DNA of 64,000 nucleotides from Ignavibacteriaceae bacterium (GTDB lineage Bacteria; Bacteroidota; Ignavibacteria; Ignavibacteriales; Ignavibacteriaceae): contig JALNZG010000005.1 in the NCBI GenBank assembly GCA_023229425.1, positions 168,386 through 232,385 of the forward strand. The letters run 5' to 3'. The position numbers and the translations under genes are program-made. Positions 8,920 through 19,246 of the stretch are shown here, in pieces (the first letter of the stretch is position 1; each line of letters begins with the position of its first letter). Under the pieces are notes generated by a model. The model was not told the DNA's origin and made no database searches. It worked only from the letters and a program-made list of their open reading frames with translations.

Positions 8920-10002
8920 ATGTGGTCAAACATCATTGGACAAGAATTTGTTAAGAAGTCACTAACTCATTTGATGCTGAATGATACTATTCCCCATGGA
9001 CTGATATTTTTCGGCGATGATGGATTTGGTAAAGATGCTATAGCTATTCGATTTGCAAGTTTGATTACAGAGAAATCTACTACAAATGATAACTTTACTG
9101 AAAAAATAAATATTAAATATATTACAGCGTTGCCAAGGGGGAAAAATGAAACTGATTCAGATGGACCGTTGGACAAAATTTCAGGGACTGAATTTGAAAA
9201 AATAAAAAACGAATTACTTAAAAAGGGGTTAAACCCATATTATAAAATAGATATCCCTAATGCTAATGACATCAAGATAAACAGTATTCGAGACATTCAA
9301 AGATATCTTTCATTAAAACCAAATTCATTTCAAAAACGTGTAATTATCATTTCAAATGCAGAACTCATGAACGAAACCTCACAAAATGCATTATTGAAGA
9401 ATTTGGAAGAGCCGCCTGATAATACTTTTTTTATTTTAAATACAAATAATATCAACTCTTTGCGCGAAACGATTCGATCACGGTGTCAAGAATTCCAATT
9501 TGCACCTTTAACTGTAGTTGAAATTGAGGAGATATTACAGTATTATTTTGCAAAAACTAATGAAGAGACTAATGTCGTTAGTCGAATTTCGGAAGGCTCA
9601 TATACTAAAGCTTTAGAATTGATTGAAACCGATGTTAGCTTTTTACTAGAAAAGACTATTTCAATTCTAAGATTTGGTTTAGCCGGGAAATATTATTCTT
9701 GTTTAAAAGAAATTAATGATATTGTTAAAAAAGAAGAAAAAGAATTCCAGCTCGTTATTTCATTTATTATTTATTGGTTGTACGAGTTGAGTTTATCGCG
9801 AGATCAATTTGTCCCTTATTATTTTACCAAATATCGAGACACAATAGAAAAATTCAATTCAAAATATGAACATATATATCTTGCTGATGTTATCAAAGAT
9901 TGTGAGGATTTACTCTACCGTGTTAGAAATACAAACGTGAACCTTAATATTTTAAAGTTTCGGTTAGTCATGCTCCTTTCATCAATTATCAAAATTAAAT
10001 AA
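8920..10002 (+). CDS. holB: DNA polymerase III delta-prime subunit-like ATPase
   Basis: ATG 8920 (MWSNIIGQEFV) fits the family start; the frame is open from a TTG at 8905 inside the terminator T run. About 360 residues. The clamp-loader core shows TSQNALLKNLEEPPDNT and the SRC box TIRSRCQEFQF. The Walker A region reads GDDGFGKDA, with Asp where Ser/Thr normally sits, consistent with a non-hydrolysing delta-prime subunit. The usual four zinc cysteines are absent. Confidence 0.88.
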   Translation: MWSNIIGQEFVKKSLTHLMLNDTIPHGLIFFGDDGFGKDAIAIRFASLITEKSTTNDNFTEKINIKYITALPRGKNETDSDGPLDKISGTEFEKIKNELLKKGLNPYYKIDIPNANDIKINSIRDIQRYLSLKPNSFQKRVIIISNAELMNETSQNALLKNLEEPPDNTFFILNTNNINSLRETIRSRCQEFQFAPLTVVEIEEILQYYFAKTNEETNVVSRISEGSYTKALELIETDVSFLLEKTISILRFGLAGKYYSCLKEINDIVKKEEKEFQLVISFIIYWLYELSLSRDQFVPYYFTKYRDTIEKFNSKYEHIYLADVIKDCEDLLYRVRNTNVNLNILKFRLVMLLSSIIKIK

Positions 10003-10017
10003 CTAGTAAGGATATTT

Positions 10018-10863
10018 ATGATAAAAGAAATTTCAATAATCGGAGGTGGGACGATGGGGAACGGAATTGCAACAGTTTTTGCTCTTAACAACTATTCCGT
10101 TAATCTTGTGGAAATGGATCAAACACGACTTGAAAAAGCAATTAACTCAATATCTAATAATTTAAACAGAATGGTAAAAAAGGGGACAATTCATGAAAAA
10201 CAGTTACAAGAATCGCTAAATAGAATAACTTCATTAATCGGAGTTAAAAATACACCATCTTCTTCTGATTTAGTAATTGAAGCTATATATGAGAATAGAG
10301 GAGCTAAGTTATTAATATTCAAAGAATTAGAAGACATCATTAAAACTGAATGTATCTTTGCCTCAAATACTTCATCAATTTCTATCACGGAACTAGCAAC
10401 CTCATGCAGACCAACTAAATTCATTGGAATGCATTTTATGAATCCTGTTCCAGTAATGAAATTAATTGAAATTATTAGAGGATTTTCTACCAGCGATGAA
10501 ACTTTCAAATTAATTTACGATTTATCTATATCAATCGATAAAACTCCCGTTGAAGTAAATGACTATCCAGGATTTATTTCTAATCGTATATTATTACCAA
10601 TGATCAATGAAGCAATTTTTGCTTTAATGGAAGGTGTAGCGAGAGCTGAAGATATCGATAAAGTTATGAAATTGGGGATGAATCACCCAATGGGACCATT
10701 AACACTTGCAGATTTCATTGGTTTAGATGTTTGTTTAGCGATCATGGAAGTACTTTATCACGGATATAATGATCCAAAATATCGACCATGTCCATTGCTC
10801 AAGAAAATGGTTGCGGCAGGGAAATTTGGCAAAAAAAGTGGTGAAGGCTTTTATAAGTATTGA
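10018..10863 (+). CDS. hbd: 3-hydroxyacyl-CoA (3-hydroxybutyryl-CoA) dehydrogenase
   Basis: 281 residues, single NAD-binding plus C-terminal helical domain. The dinucleotide motif is GGGTMGNGIA. The catalytic region reads GMHFMNPVPVMKL with the catalytic His, and the C-terminal domain has NRILLPMINEA, NHPMGPLTLADFIGLD and GKFGKKSGEGFY. It oxidises (S)-3-hydroxyacyl-CoA, or reduces acetoacetyl-CoA in butyrate-type metabolism. No hydratase or thiolase gene is adjacent, so the pathway is not fixed. Confidence 0.93.
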   Translation: MIKEISIIGGGTMGNGIATVFALNNYSVNLVEMDQTRLEKAINSISNNLNRMVKKGTIHEKQLQESLNRITSLIGVKNTPSSSDLVIEAIYENRGAKLLIFKELEDIIKTECIFASNTSSISITELATSCRPTKFIGMHFMNPVPVMKLIEIIRGFSTSDETFKLIYDLSISIDKTPVEVNDYPGFISNRILLPMINEAIFALMEGVARAEDIDKVMKLGMNHPMGPLTLADFIGLDVCLAIMEVLYHGYNDPKYRPCPLLKKMVAAGKFGKKSGEGFYKY

Positions 10864-10926
10864 TAATGACTGGATATCAGTTCAGATTATAGCGCATGAT
10901 AATGTATATTATGTAAACTAACATAT

Positions 10927-11853
10927 TTACCCATTTATTATAATACTTTGTGAATTTGGCACAATTGATATTACAATCTCCTTCTTTCCTTCCATTAACT
11001 CAAATACTTCTCCATCTAAATGAAGAAATACTTTTTCATCTGTAGAATACTTTAATGTTTTGAATTTGTATGAATAAACTCTTTTGTCAAAAATATGATC
11101 TCCAGTAATAGCTTTGGGTAAAACTTTCAATAATGTAAATTTTGAAATATCCCTTGCTATACAGACATTTAAATATCCGTCATCTATTTTAGCTCCTGGA
11201 TTTAATTTAAATCCACCCCCGGCAGTTTCTGTGTTTCCGACAGTAAATAAAAACACTTTATCCGTGAAATCTACGTCAGTTCCTTCAATTTTGACAGAAC
11301 TTTTAGGAGCCTCATAAGCAAAAAGCGATAAAATCACTGAAAATATATAGAGCAGTAGTCCATTTAATATTTTAATCAATTTTATTTTTGAAGATACAAA
11401 AGCGTCAAATCCAATTCCTAAGCTCGAAATAAACTTTTTACTAAACAAAAGTTCATTATTTTTAAAAACTGCAACATGTCCAATATCACATCTATTAGAA
11501 ACCTCACTTAAAATATATTTTTCTAGAGAAAAATCTTTTGATAAATTTCCAATAGTTCGAGCAAAATCATTTCCTGAACCAACAGGAATTACTCCTAACC
11601 GTAAATTATATCCATGCTTGATCCCGTTAATTATTTCGTTAACAGTCCCATCGCCTCCGACACAAAAAATTGAATTTTCATCTGAAGCAATTCTCTTAAC
11701 GAGCTCGGTGGCATGACCCGGATATTCCGTAAGCAAAATATTGGTTAAAGGAATAGATAGACTTTGAAGCACTTTTTGTAATTGGCGAATATATTTTCCC
11801 CCTCTTCCTTTACCGGCTAAAGGATTAACAATAAAAAAATTTTTACTTTCCAT
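10927..11853 (-). CDS. Diacylglycerol/lipid kinase family protein (YegS/BmrU-like)
   Basis: 308 residues. The family motifs are present: NPLAGKGRGGK near the N-terminus, the nucleotide motif GGDGTVNEIINGI, VIPVGSGNDFAR, and a C-terminal beta-sandwich with a GGGFKLNPGAKIDDGYL segment. Members phosphorylate diacylglycerol, sphingosine or similar lipids; the substrate cannot be read from sequence. It faces the hbd gene convergently across 63 bases. Confidence 0.92.
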   Translation of the reverse strand: MESKNFFIVNPLAGKGRGGKYIRQLQKVLQSLSIPLTNILLTEYPGHATELVKRIASDENSIFCVGGDGTVNEIINGIKHGYNLRLGVIPVGSGNDFARTIGNLSKDFSLEKYILSEVSNRCDIGHVAVFKNNELLFSKKFISSLGIGFDAFVSSKIKLIKILNGLLLYIFSVILSLFAYEAPKSSVKIEGTDVDFTDKVFLFTVGNTETAGGGFKLNPGAKIDDGYLNVCIARDISKFTLLKVLPKAITGDHIFDKRVYSYKFKTLKYSTDEKVFLHLDGEVFELMEGKKEIVISIVPNSQSIIING

Positions 11854-11894
11854 AAAACATTCGGTGATTTTATTATCAATTTATAAATGAATAA

Positions 11895-12839
11895 CTAATT
11901 AGATCCAATTAAAGAATTTACGAAGAGTTTTACGTCAAAATTTTGCAAATCGTTTATCCCCTCACCGACTCCAATATAAGGTATCGTTAAATGCAATTCT
12001 TTGGCTATTTGGAAAACTATGCCCCCCTTTGCAGTACCGTCTAATTTCGTAATAATTAGTCCTGTAAGCTCGACAGAGCTAGCAAATGATTTTGCCTGTT
12101 GAATAGCATTTTGCCCTGTGCTCCCATCAATCACTAAGAATGTCTCATTGGGCGCATAATCTAGAAGTTTTTTAATTACCCGCTTAATTTTTGATAATTC
12201 ATCCATTAAATTTGTCTTTGTGTGCAATCTCCCGGCGGTATCAATTAACACTACATCTATTTTCTCATCAATTGCTTTTTTCACTGCTTCATACACAACC
12301 GAAGACGGATCTGACCCACTTTTCTTTTGAACTATACCTACATTTGCTCTTTTTGCCCAAACTTCTAATTGTTCATTAGCTGCAGCTCTAAATGTATCTG
12401 CTGCCCCAATGATAACTTTTAGGCCTGACTGGTAAAAATTATGAGCCATTTTTCCAATTGTTGTTGTCTTCCCCACACCATTAACCCCTACTACAAGAAT
12501 AACAAATGGTTTATAATTTTCAAAATCCGGTTCATAATCTACTTGTACAGTATTATGGATTAGAACTTCAATTAAAGCCTCTTTCATCACATTATGAATG
12601 GTCTCTTCATTTCGTTTTGACTCTGTGACTAATTTTTTTTTTACTACCTCTATGATGTCTAAAGATAAATCAATACCAATATCCGAACTAATTAAAATTT
12701 CTTCAAGTTCCGAGAAAACAAATTCATCAAGTTTTACTTTTCCGGTGATTGTTTCCGAAATACGATTAAAAATAGCCAATCGAGTTTTTGATAATCCCGT
12801 GGTTAATTTATCGATATTAATATTTCTAAATATACCCAT
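11895..12839 (-). CDS. ftsY: Signal recognition particle receptor FtsY
   Basis: 314 residues with the NG domain only; the acidic A domain of enterobacterial FtsY is missing, as is common in this phylum. GTPase motifs: GVNGVGKTTTIGK (G1), DTFRAAANEQLEVW, DTAGRLHTKTNLMDEL (G3), TKLDGTAKGG (G4) and the closing GVGEGINDLQNFD. FtsY docks SRP-ribosome complexes at the membrane. It overlaps the pgsA end by 14 bases. Confidence 0.97.
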   Translation of the reverse strand: MGIFRNINIDKLTTGLSKTRLAIFNRISETITGKVKLDEFVFSELEEILISSDIGIDLSLDIIEVVKKKLVTESKRNEETIHNVMKEALIEVLIHNTVQVDYEPDFENYKPFVILVVGVNGVGKTTTIGKMAHNFYQSGLKVIIGAADTFRAAANEQLEVWAKRANVGIVQKKSGSDPSSVVYEAVKKAIDEKIDVVLIDTAGRLHTKTNLMDELSKIKRVIKKLLDYAPNETFLVIDGSTGQNAIQQAKSFASSVELTGLIITKLDGTAKGGIVFQIAKELHLTIPYIGVGEGINDLQNFDVKLFVNSLIGSN

Positions 12840-13395
12840 TTTTTCTCTTTTTAATAAACTCTACTCCTCTAATAGCATAGGCTATTAAAGATATAAATGA
12901 AAGAAAGACGATCAAGTGATAAATAGCTAAATAAGGCAAACTGTTTTTATCAACTGCAAAACAGATCATGAAAATAAAAATAGCAATGATTGTTACAGTC
13001 ACTTTCCCTAGATAGTTGGAAGGTAAGACTTTACCTAAGTATTTTGCTAATAAGACTCCAGCTAAAAATATTAATGTGTCTCTTCCAATTAAAACGAAAA
13101 AAAGAAACGGAGTAATTTCTCCAATAAGATATAATTTATAAATCAAGACTCCGGCACAAATCTTATCGGCTAGTGGGTCTATTATTTTCCCTAATTCTGT
13201 TACTTGATTAAATTTTCTTGCAAAATAGCCATCAGCCCAATCAGTAAAGACAACAACTACTCCCAAAAGAATTAAAATCATTCTAACATCCTGAACATGA
13301 AAATTACTCAGTAAAAACCAAAATGGAATTGCCAGAAAAAGTCTTAATATACTTAATCCATTCGAAATTGTTATATCACTTTTGTTAATTTTCAT
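12826..13395 (-). CDS. pgsA: CDP-alcohol phosphatidyltransferase (PgsA-like)
   Basis: 189 residues, several membrane segments. The full CDP-alcohol phosphotransferase signature D-x2-DG-x2-AR-x8-G-x3-D-x3-D is visible as TDWADGYFARKF through GKIIDPLADK. Most likely CDP-diacylglycerol-glycerol-3-phosphate phosphatidyltransferase, the first step to phosphatidylglycerol; the alcohol acceptor is inferred from size and context. Its ATG overlaps the stop of the upstream subtilase gene (ATGA). Confidence 0.88.
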   Translation of the reverse strand: MKINKSDITISNGLSILRLFLAIPFWFLLSNFHVQDVRMILILLGVVVVFTDWADGYFARKFNQVTELGKIIDPLADKICAGVLIYKLYLIGEITPFLFFVLIGRDTLIFLAGVLLAKYLGKVLPSNYLGKVTVTIIAIFIFMICFAVDKNSLPYLAIYHLIVFLSFISLIAYAIRGVEFIKKRKNGYI

Positions 13396-16300
13396 TTAAT
13401 AACGGCTAACTTTCCAAGTTTTCGACCAAGTTCATTTTTGTTTCCATCTAATTGTTTGATCATAAATAAATAGACACCGGTATTAACCGTGTTGCCATTT
13501 AAATCTCTGAAATCCCAGCTTAATCCCCCATTGCCATCGGTTTCAAATATATGATTTATTTTATTACCTGACAAAGAATAGATTAATATTTCTGCATATT
13601 GTGGAAGATTTGCAAAAGTTACATTGCCGCCGGATATTTTTGCCGGGCTCGGATATATGAATACATTTTCCAGACCTTCGGCTTTAGCCAAGAGGATTAC
13701 TTCGCTTCCCGCACCTTCTTCAATAGGTAACGAACCTTCTAAATTGTCGGAGAAAATATTCATGCAAATTAATTTGTATTCTTTCCCAATTGAACCTATT
13801 CGATTCTTAAAATTAATGATAACACTTTTATCATCACTTAATGATATACTTGTAATTGGATTTGCTGGTTCAACCAAATAGTTTGAACTTTTTAGTACGG
13901 ATAGTGTATCAACTTTCAAATTGAATTGCAGATTTATTTTATATGGAGATAAGATAGTATGGTTTGCTATATAAAATTTGTTTTTCGTTGGGATTACATT
14001 ATAATTAAAACCAACTGTGTCAATCTCTATAGGTGAATTGTAAAAATCAAATAAATCTTTTATTACTAACTCATTCTCCCCTTCCGCAAATTCTTTTGGA
14101 AAAGTTATGAGATATGAGAAACTTGAAGATGGAGAAGCCGAATGAGGATAACTATTTCCATTTGAGTTTAACAACCTAAATGCTTCCAAATTTTCCACAA
14201 CCGTTTTTATTTTTTCAGAAAATTTGATTTCAATGGAGAGTGAAGAAACAGTCTTAGCCTCCAATAATTTTGCAGCATTGTGATGATAAACTTCCACTAT
14301 AGCAGAATAATTTTGCTGCAAAGGAGGGTTATTTTTTACTGCATAATAGTATTTATTATTAAGAGATACCGCTGTATCGATAAAATGATTCGAGTTTGTA
14401 GAACCAATCTGAACGAAAGTCGATACGTCTGGTATATTTCCTCGATAGACAGTGTAATTATTGCTACCACTCCATTTTAGATAGATGGAAGATGAATCTA
14501 AAGTATATCCAATTAAATCCGTTGGAATATTTTGCAATGAAAAAGAAAACGTCAGAAATTTTATTTTATCAGCTTTTGGGAAAGCGATATCGTTCAATGA
14601 ATTGCTGCTTAAATAACCAGTAAAAATAGAATTACTATTTGTGGTTTCATCAAAATAAATAAAATCTGTACTTGAATTAATAGAGTTATTTGACAAAATA
14701 TAACTGTAGGGGAAAGCAAACAGAACTAATTTTTCTTCAGTATTAATAGTAATAAATTTTAGCGCGCTTTGTTTTTTCTGAAATGAAGAACCAAACTCTT
14801 CAGCCGGATCTACAAAAGCATTCGAGAATATCATACTTAATTTAGGATCATTCCCAACTGAATTATCTAACTTTAAAATCTCCAATATGTGAAAACTGGC
14901 AATATCAATCTCAGGAATTGAATGAACCAATACTGCCAGTTCTTTTACTCCGTCATTATCAAAATCTCCTGCGGTAATTTGATTAGACGAGCATTCAAAG
15001 CCGGTAGAAGCTGAAAGATAAGGGACAAACTTATTAGCTGAGTTCAATTCATAACTAAAAATATCCCCTTCCCTATCGAGAAACCAAAGCTCGGATGTTC
15101 CGTTTTTGTTTAAATCGGCAATTACACAATGAGGGGAATTTATTTCGTTTCCGTAAATGGATGAGGGTGAAAAGTTATTTAAGGTTTGTGATAGAGTTAA
15201 ACTTAAATCGTAATTAACCTTATAAATTGATATTGTGGAATCGCTTGTTAACGCTCCAATTTCGTAGATGGAATCCCCGTCAACATCTTGTGCAAAAATG
15301 GGCCAGAACATAGATTTATCAAACGATTGTTTATCATCAAACTTGGTTGAATTCTTTTCTTTCTGTTCCATTATAAAACCGTTACGAGCCCATAGCGCCA
15401 GCACATCAACTTTTCCATTTCGATTAAAATCTCCAACAACTTTAGGAATTCGTTGAGGTAGAGAATCTATTTTAATAAAATTATCGGATTCATATTTATA
15501 AAGCGAAGTATATTCCGCATTACTGTTTTCTCTTAAAAAAAGATAATTCGCATTTGTGCTGTCAAGTATAAATGGAGATTCATAAATCGAACCCGGAGGG
15601 AGTGAATATGATCTTTCTTCAAAACCTTGAAGATGAAAATAATCATTTGATTTCATCAAAAATGGATTCCCATTGTTTAGCAGTTTCACCGAATTTCCAA
15701 GTTGATTTTCAACTTCAAAATAAATTTGATAGTCTGAATTTGGCTCAACAATTCCCTTTGGAATAAATCCATAATGCAATTGTTTAACGAAAAGATTGTT
15801 CGTTGCAAAGCCATCTAAAGAAATATATTTGTAACTATCATTTGTGTTTGATTTCCGGTAATACATTTTAGTAATTGCCGGAGTAGTTGAGTAGATCGCC
15901 GCAACAAAGGTTGGTTTATCTCCGTAATACGCTGGAAAAATTGAAATTAATTCTCCTTGAGGTAGTTTTGTAATTCTACGAATGTTGATTCTTTCTTCTT
16001 TGGTCAATCCGTTAGTTTGATGCAAAACAATTCTTAGAGTAAAAACCGTATCTTTTTCTAAATGAAGATCAATACTGCCGACTTTTTGATTGTAAATCTG
16101 ATTTTTTTGATTGGTTAAAATTGTTCTCCAAGAATCGGGATTAAGACCAACACCAAACATTAAATCGAAATTTTCAAAAAAAGGAGAAAGAACAGTAACA
16201 GAAATATTTACGGAATCTTTAGCGGTCGCAAAATCTTGTTGCGGATAATCGAATTTTACAATTGAAGGCGCTAAAGTTATTAAAGCTTTAAAAACATTTA

Positions 16301-17609
16301 ATCTTCCTGCACCGCTTTTAATATCCCAACCGGAAGTGTTAATATCATCACAAGTTGATTTGATTATTTGTTTTATTTCTTCATTTGAAAAAGTTTTTTG
16401 CGAAAGGATTAATCCTGCCGCGGCGGAAACAAACGGCGCTGCGGCAGATGTCCCACCAAAAGATGCATAACTACTTTTTCGCGCAGTAGTCATTATATCT
16501 TCTCCAGGTGCAACTAAATCAAGAGTAGAGCCATAACTTGAATAAGAGGCAACAAAATCTTCTTGTGTTGAACTTCCGACTGAGATTACTTCATCATAAC
16601 TTGATGGATAATGAAGACTTGTTGCATGATCATTTCCTGAACTGGCGACCATTACAACGTTATTGGAATAAGCATAACGAATTACATCCCGTAAAACGTA
16701 AGAATATGAAGAAGTGTCTCCAAAACTCATGTTAATAACTTTAACACCATTTGCTATAGCATATAAAAGTGCAGCAGCAACATCATCTTCTTCACCATAA
16801 CCATCCGGATCGAAAGCACGCAAGTTCATCACTTTAACTTTTGGCGCAACGCCTGCAATTCCCTTTCCATTATTTGTTGAAGCGGCAATGATACCAGCGA
16901 CAGAAGTTCCGTGAGAAAAAGTGTTTTCATCCATTGGGTAATTATCCCAATTCAGATAATCTCCACCAGTGGAATCGAATGGAAAACCGGTTCTATCTGT
17001 AAAATCCCATCCCTGATAATCATCAATAAAACCATTTCCATCATCATCAATTCCGTTGGATTTTTTATCATTGCCTAAATTATCAAAACCGATTTCGCCT
17101 TTATTGATATAGATATTGTCAATCAAATCTGGATGGAAAAAATCAATACCGGTATCAATTACCCCGATGATTATTGAATCGCTTCCTTCAGTGATATTCC
17201 ATGCATTAAAGGCATCAATCTTTGGTAAAGCCCATTGTTGACTTATCAAACTATCATTTGGGACAGAATCAACTTTATAAATAGTTTGCTTTTGTATGTA
17301 TTCAACTGCCGGGTATTTCTTTTTGAAATTCGACCAAAAAATATCAGTTGTATTTGAAGGGAAAGAAATCTTAATGATGTTTTTTAAAGAGGGGATTTTT
17401 TTTGCTTTTCCTTTTGCAAACTCATTAATTGAAATCTCATTTAAAGGAAAAACTTTATTACCATAAATGCTTAGATAAGAGTCTTGAATAAAAATATTTA
17501 GTGATAACAAATCGGCAGTTTCAGTAAACTTTACAAAGTAAACTTCTTGAGAGAATATTTTAAAAGCAGTAAATACAAATAAGATAAAAAATAAGTTATT
17601 TATTTTCAT
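13392..17609 (-). CDS. S8 (subtilisin-like) peptidase with FG-GAP-like repeats and T9SS C-terminal domain
   Basis: About 1,405 residues from the ATG at 17609 (MKINNLFFILF, a signal peptide). The frame extends to 17636, but that would run further into purF. The catalytic triad of subtilases is visible: Asp in GVIDTGIDFFHPDL, His in SHGTSVAGIIAAS, Ser in GGTSAAAPFVSA. A calcium-loop-like NDKKSNGIDDDGNGFIDD lies between. The middle carries FG-GAP/VCBS-like repeats (GDFNRNGKVDVLAL, ADLNKNGTSELWFL, GDFDNDGVKELAVL). The end is a FlgD/T9SS type A sorting module (YPSPAKI to LGKLAVIK). Expected to be exported and surface-attached or released. Confidence 0.93.
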   Translation of the reverse strand: MKINNLFFILFVFTAFKIFSQEVYFVKFTETADLLSLNIFIQDSYLSIYGNKVFPLNEISINEFAKGKAKKIPSLKNIIKISFPSNTTDIFWSNFKKKYPAVEYIQKQTIYKVDSVPNDSLISQQWALPKIDAFNAWNITEGSDSIIIGVIDTGIDFFHPDLIDNIYINKGEIGFDNLGNDKKSNGIDDDGNGFIDDYQGWDFTDRTGFPFDSTGGDYLNWDNYPMDENTFSHGTSVAGIIAASTNNGKGIAGVAPKVKVMNLRAFDPDGYGEEDDVAAALLYAIANGVKVINMSFGDTSSYSYVLRDVIRYAYSNNVVMVASSGNDHATSLHYPSSYDEVISVGSSTQEDFVASYSSYGSTLDLVAPGEDIMTTARKSSYASFGGTSAAAPFVSAAAGLILSQKTFSNEEIKQIIKSTCDDINTSGWDIKSGAGRLNVFKALITLAPSIVKFDYPQQDFATAKDSVNISVTVLSPFFENFDLMFGVGLNPDSWRTILTNQKNQIYNQKVGSIDLHLEKDTVFTLRIVLHQTNGLTKEERINIRRITKLPQGELISIFPAYYGDKPTFVAAIYSTTPAITKMYYRKSNTNDSYKYISLDGFATNNLFVKQLHYGFIPKGIVEPNSDYQIYFEVENQLGNSVKLLNNGNPFLMKSNDYFHLQGFEERSYSLPPGSIYESPFILDSTNANYLFLRENSNAEYTSLYKYESDNFIKIDSLPQRIPKVVGDFNRNGKVDVLALWARNGFIMEQKEKNSTKFDDKQSFDKSMFWPIFAQDVDGDSIYEIGALTSDSTISIYKVNYDLSLTLSQTLNNFSPSSIYGNEINSPHCVIADLNKNGTSELWFLDREGDIFSYELNSANKFVPYLSASTGFECSSNQITAGDFDNDGVKELAVLVHSIPEIDIASFHILEILKLDNSVGNDPKLSMIFSNAFVDPAEEFGSSFQKKQSALKFITINTEEKLVLFAFPYSYILSNNSINSSTDFIYFDETTNSNSIFTGYLSSNSLNDIAFPKADKIKFLTFSFSLQNIPTDLIGYTLDSSSIYLKWSGSNNYTVYRGNIPDVSTFVQIGSTNSNHFIDTAVSLNNKYYYAVKNNPPLQQNYSAIVEVYHHNAAKLLEAKTVSSLSIEIKFSEKIKTVVENLEAFRLLNSNGNSYPHSASPSSSFSYLITFPKEFAEGENELVIKDLFDFYNSPIEIDTVGFNYNVIPTKNKFYIANHTILSPYKINLQFNLKVDTLSVLKSSNYLVEPANPITSISLSDDKSVIINFKNRIGSIGKEYKLICMNIFSDNLEGSLPIEEGAGSEVILLAKAEGLENVFIYPSPAKISGGNVTFANLPQYAEILIYSLSGNKINHIFETDGNGGLSWDFRDLNGNTVNTGVYLFMIKQLDGNKNELGRKLGKLAVIK

Positions 17610-19068
17610 ACATTTCTTTTTTGAAGGAAGTATCAACTAAAGTTGGATAATTGCCGGAGAAACAAGCAGTACAAAAATTATTTTTATCTTCTTCATATAC
17701 CGCTTCTAACAACTCTTCAGTTGACATGTATTCCACGCTATCCACTCCCAGATATTCCCTTATTTGCTCAATATTATTTTTCATTTTGAAAGCAATTAAT
17801 TCTTCGGAAGATGGAAAATCCATTCCATAAAAGCAGGGATAAAGGATTGGAGGCGAAGAAATTCTTAAATGGATTTCTTTCGGATTGGCTTCTTTAATGA
17901 GGTTAACTAATAGTTTGGATGTAGTACCGCGAACAATTGAATCATCTATAAGTACAACGGTTTTTCCTTCAATAACACCCTTAACCGTATTAAATTTTAT
18001 TCGAACCCCTATCTCTCTTTTTTGCTGATGGGGTTGAATAAATGTTCTTCCGATATAATGGCTTCGAATTAATCCAATTTCCAATTTCGATTTTATATTG
18101 AGTTTTTCAAGTTCATTTTGGTAACCGATTGCTGCAGTGTTTGAGCTATCTGGAACACTGATCACAATTACTTTCTCCCCGTCTTTGTCCACTACCGGGT
18201 GATTTTTAGCTAATATTTTACCTAATCTTCTTCTAACTTTATCAACATTATGCCCGAATATCTTTGAATCCGGTCTTGAGAAATAAATATACTCGAAGAT
18301 GCAGTATTTCTTTTCTTTTATTTTTTCATTTAAAAAATAAGATTTTATAATTCCAGTTTTATTTACTTCATCATCAATAACAATTACCTCTCCAGGTTCA
18401 ACATCCCGAATATATTCGACTAAATTAATATCAAATGCACAGGTTTCAGAAGCCACAACAAAACATCCGTCTTTTTTACCAAGAGCTAAAGGGCGAAAAC
18501 CATAAGGATCCCTGGCAGCGATTAAAGCGTTATCGGTTAGAATAGTTAAACAAAAAGCACCTTCAATTTTGTTGAGAGAATCAAGAATCTGTTCAACTTG
18601 ATTGTCAAGCTGGCTTCGAGCGATGAGATGCAGAATTATTTCTGTGTCGCTTGTAGTTTGAAATATAGCCCCTTCATGAATTAAATTATTCCTAATTTGC
18701 GCCGCGTTGGTAAGATTTCCATTATGAGCAACAGCTAAATTACCGTCACGATAATTTACCACAAACGGCTGAATGTTTTTCCGTGAACCTGAAGCACCGG
18801 TTGTGGAATAACGGTTATGACCTATCGCGGCGGTTCCTAAAAGAATGTTGCTCCATAGGCTATCATCAGAATAAACTTCAGAGACTAATCCTTCCCCTTT
18901 CACAATATTAAAAACAATTTTATTGTTTCCGTTTATTTTACGAACAAGTATTCCTGTAGCTTCTTGCCCTCTATGCTGAAGTGCATGTAAGCCGTAGTAA
19001 GTGATGAGAGAAGCATTTTCATTTCCCCAAATTCCAAATATTCCGCAAAAACTTTTTGGTTTATCCAT
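17596..19068 (-). CDS. purF: Amidophosphoribosyltransferase
   Basis: 490 residues. A seven-residue propeptide precedes the nucleophilic Cys of CGIFGIWG, followed by ALQHRGQEATGI (glutaminase domain). The PRPP motif is VVLIDDSIVRGTTS. Cysteines at KKYCIFEYIYFSRPD, YPCFYGMD and the final CTAC occupy the four [4Fe-4S] ligand positions of the Bacillus-type enzyme, so this is predicted to be an iron-sulfur PurF. It catalyses the first committed step of purine synthesis. No other pur genes are adjacent. The stop overlaps the subtilase start by 14 bases. Confidence 0.97.
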   Translation of the reverse strand: MDKPKSFCGIFGIWGNENASLITYYGLHALQHRGQEATGILVRKINGNNKIVFNIVKGEGLVSEVYSDDSLWSNILLGTAAIGHNRYSTTGASGSRKNIQPFVVNYRDGNLAVAHNGNLTNAAQIRNNLIHEGAIFQTTSDTEIILHLIARSQLDNQVEQILDSLNKIEGAFCLTILTDNALIAARDPYGFRPLALGKKDGCFVVASETCAFDINLVEYIRDVEPGEVIVIDDEVNKTGIIKSYFLNEKIKEKKYCIFEYIYFSRPDSKIFGHNVDKVRRRLGKILAKNHPVVDKDGEKVIVISVPDSSNTAAIGYQNELEKLNIKSKLEIGLIRSHYIGRTFIQPHQQKREIGVRIKFNTVKGVIEGKTVVLIDDSIVRGTTSKLLVNLIKEANPKEIHLRISSPPILYPCFYGMDFPSSEELIAFKMKNNIEQIREYLGVDSVEYMSTEELLEAVYEEDKNNFCTACFSGNYPTLVDTSFKKEMYENK

Positions 19069-19136
19069 TTAGCATTGATACCAATTAAAAAAAATAAAAT
19101 AAATTAAATAATGAGTTGTAAAATAATAGGATTTAA

Positions 19137-19168
19137 AAATAAAAAGGTACAAAAAACTTTGTACCTTT
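19137..19168 (-). terminator. Intrinsic terminator after tRNA-Pro
   Basis: On the minus strand, an AAAGGTAC/GTACCTTT stem (19143-19168) with a ten-base loop is followed by a T-rich run (complement of the A run 19137-19145). It begins five bases after the tRNA 3' end, so it terminates the MerR-tRNA transcript before purF. Confidence 0.8.
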
Positions 19169-19172
19169 AGAG

Positions 19173-19246
<74 letters not shown>
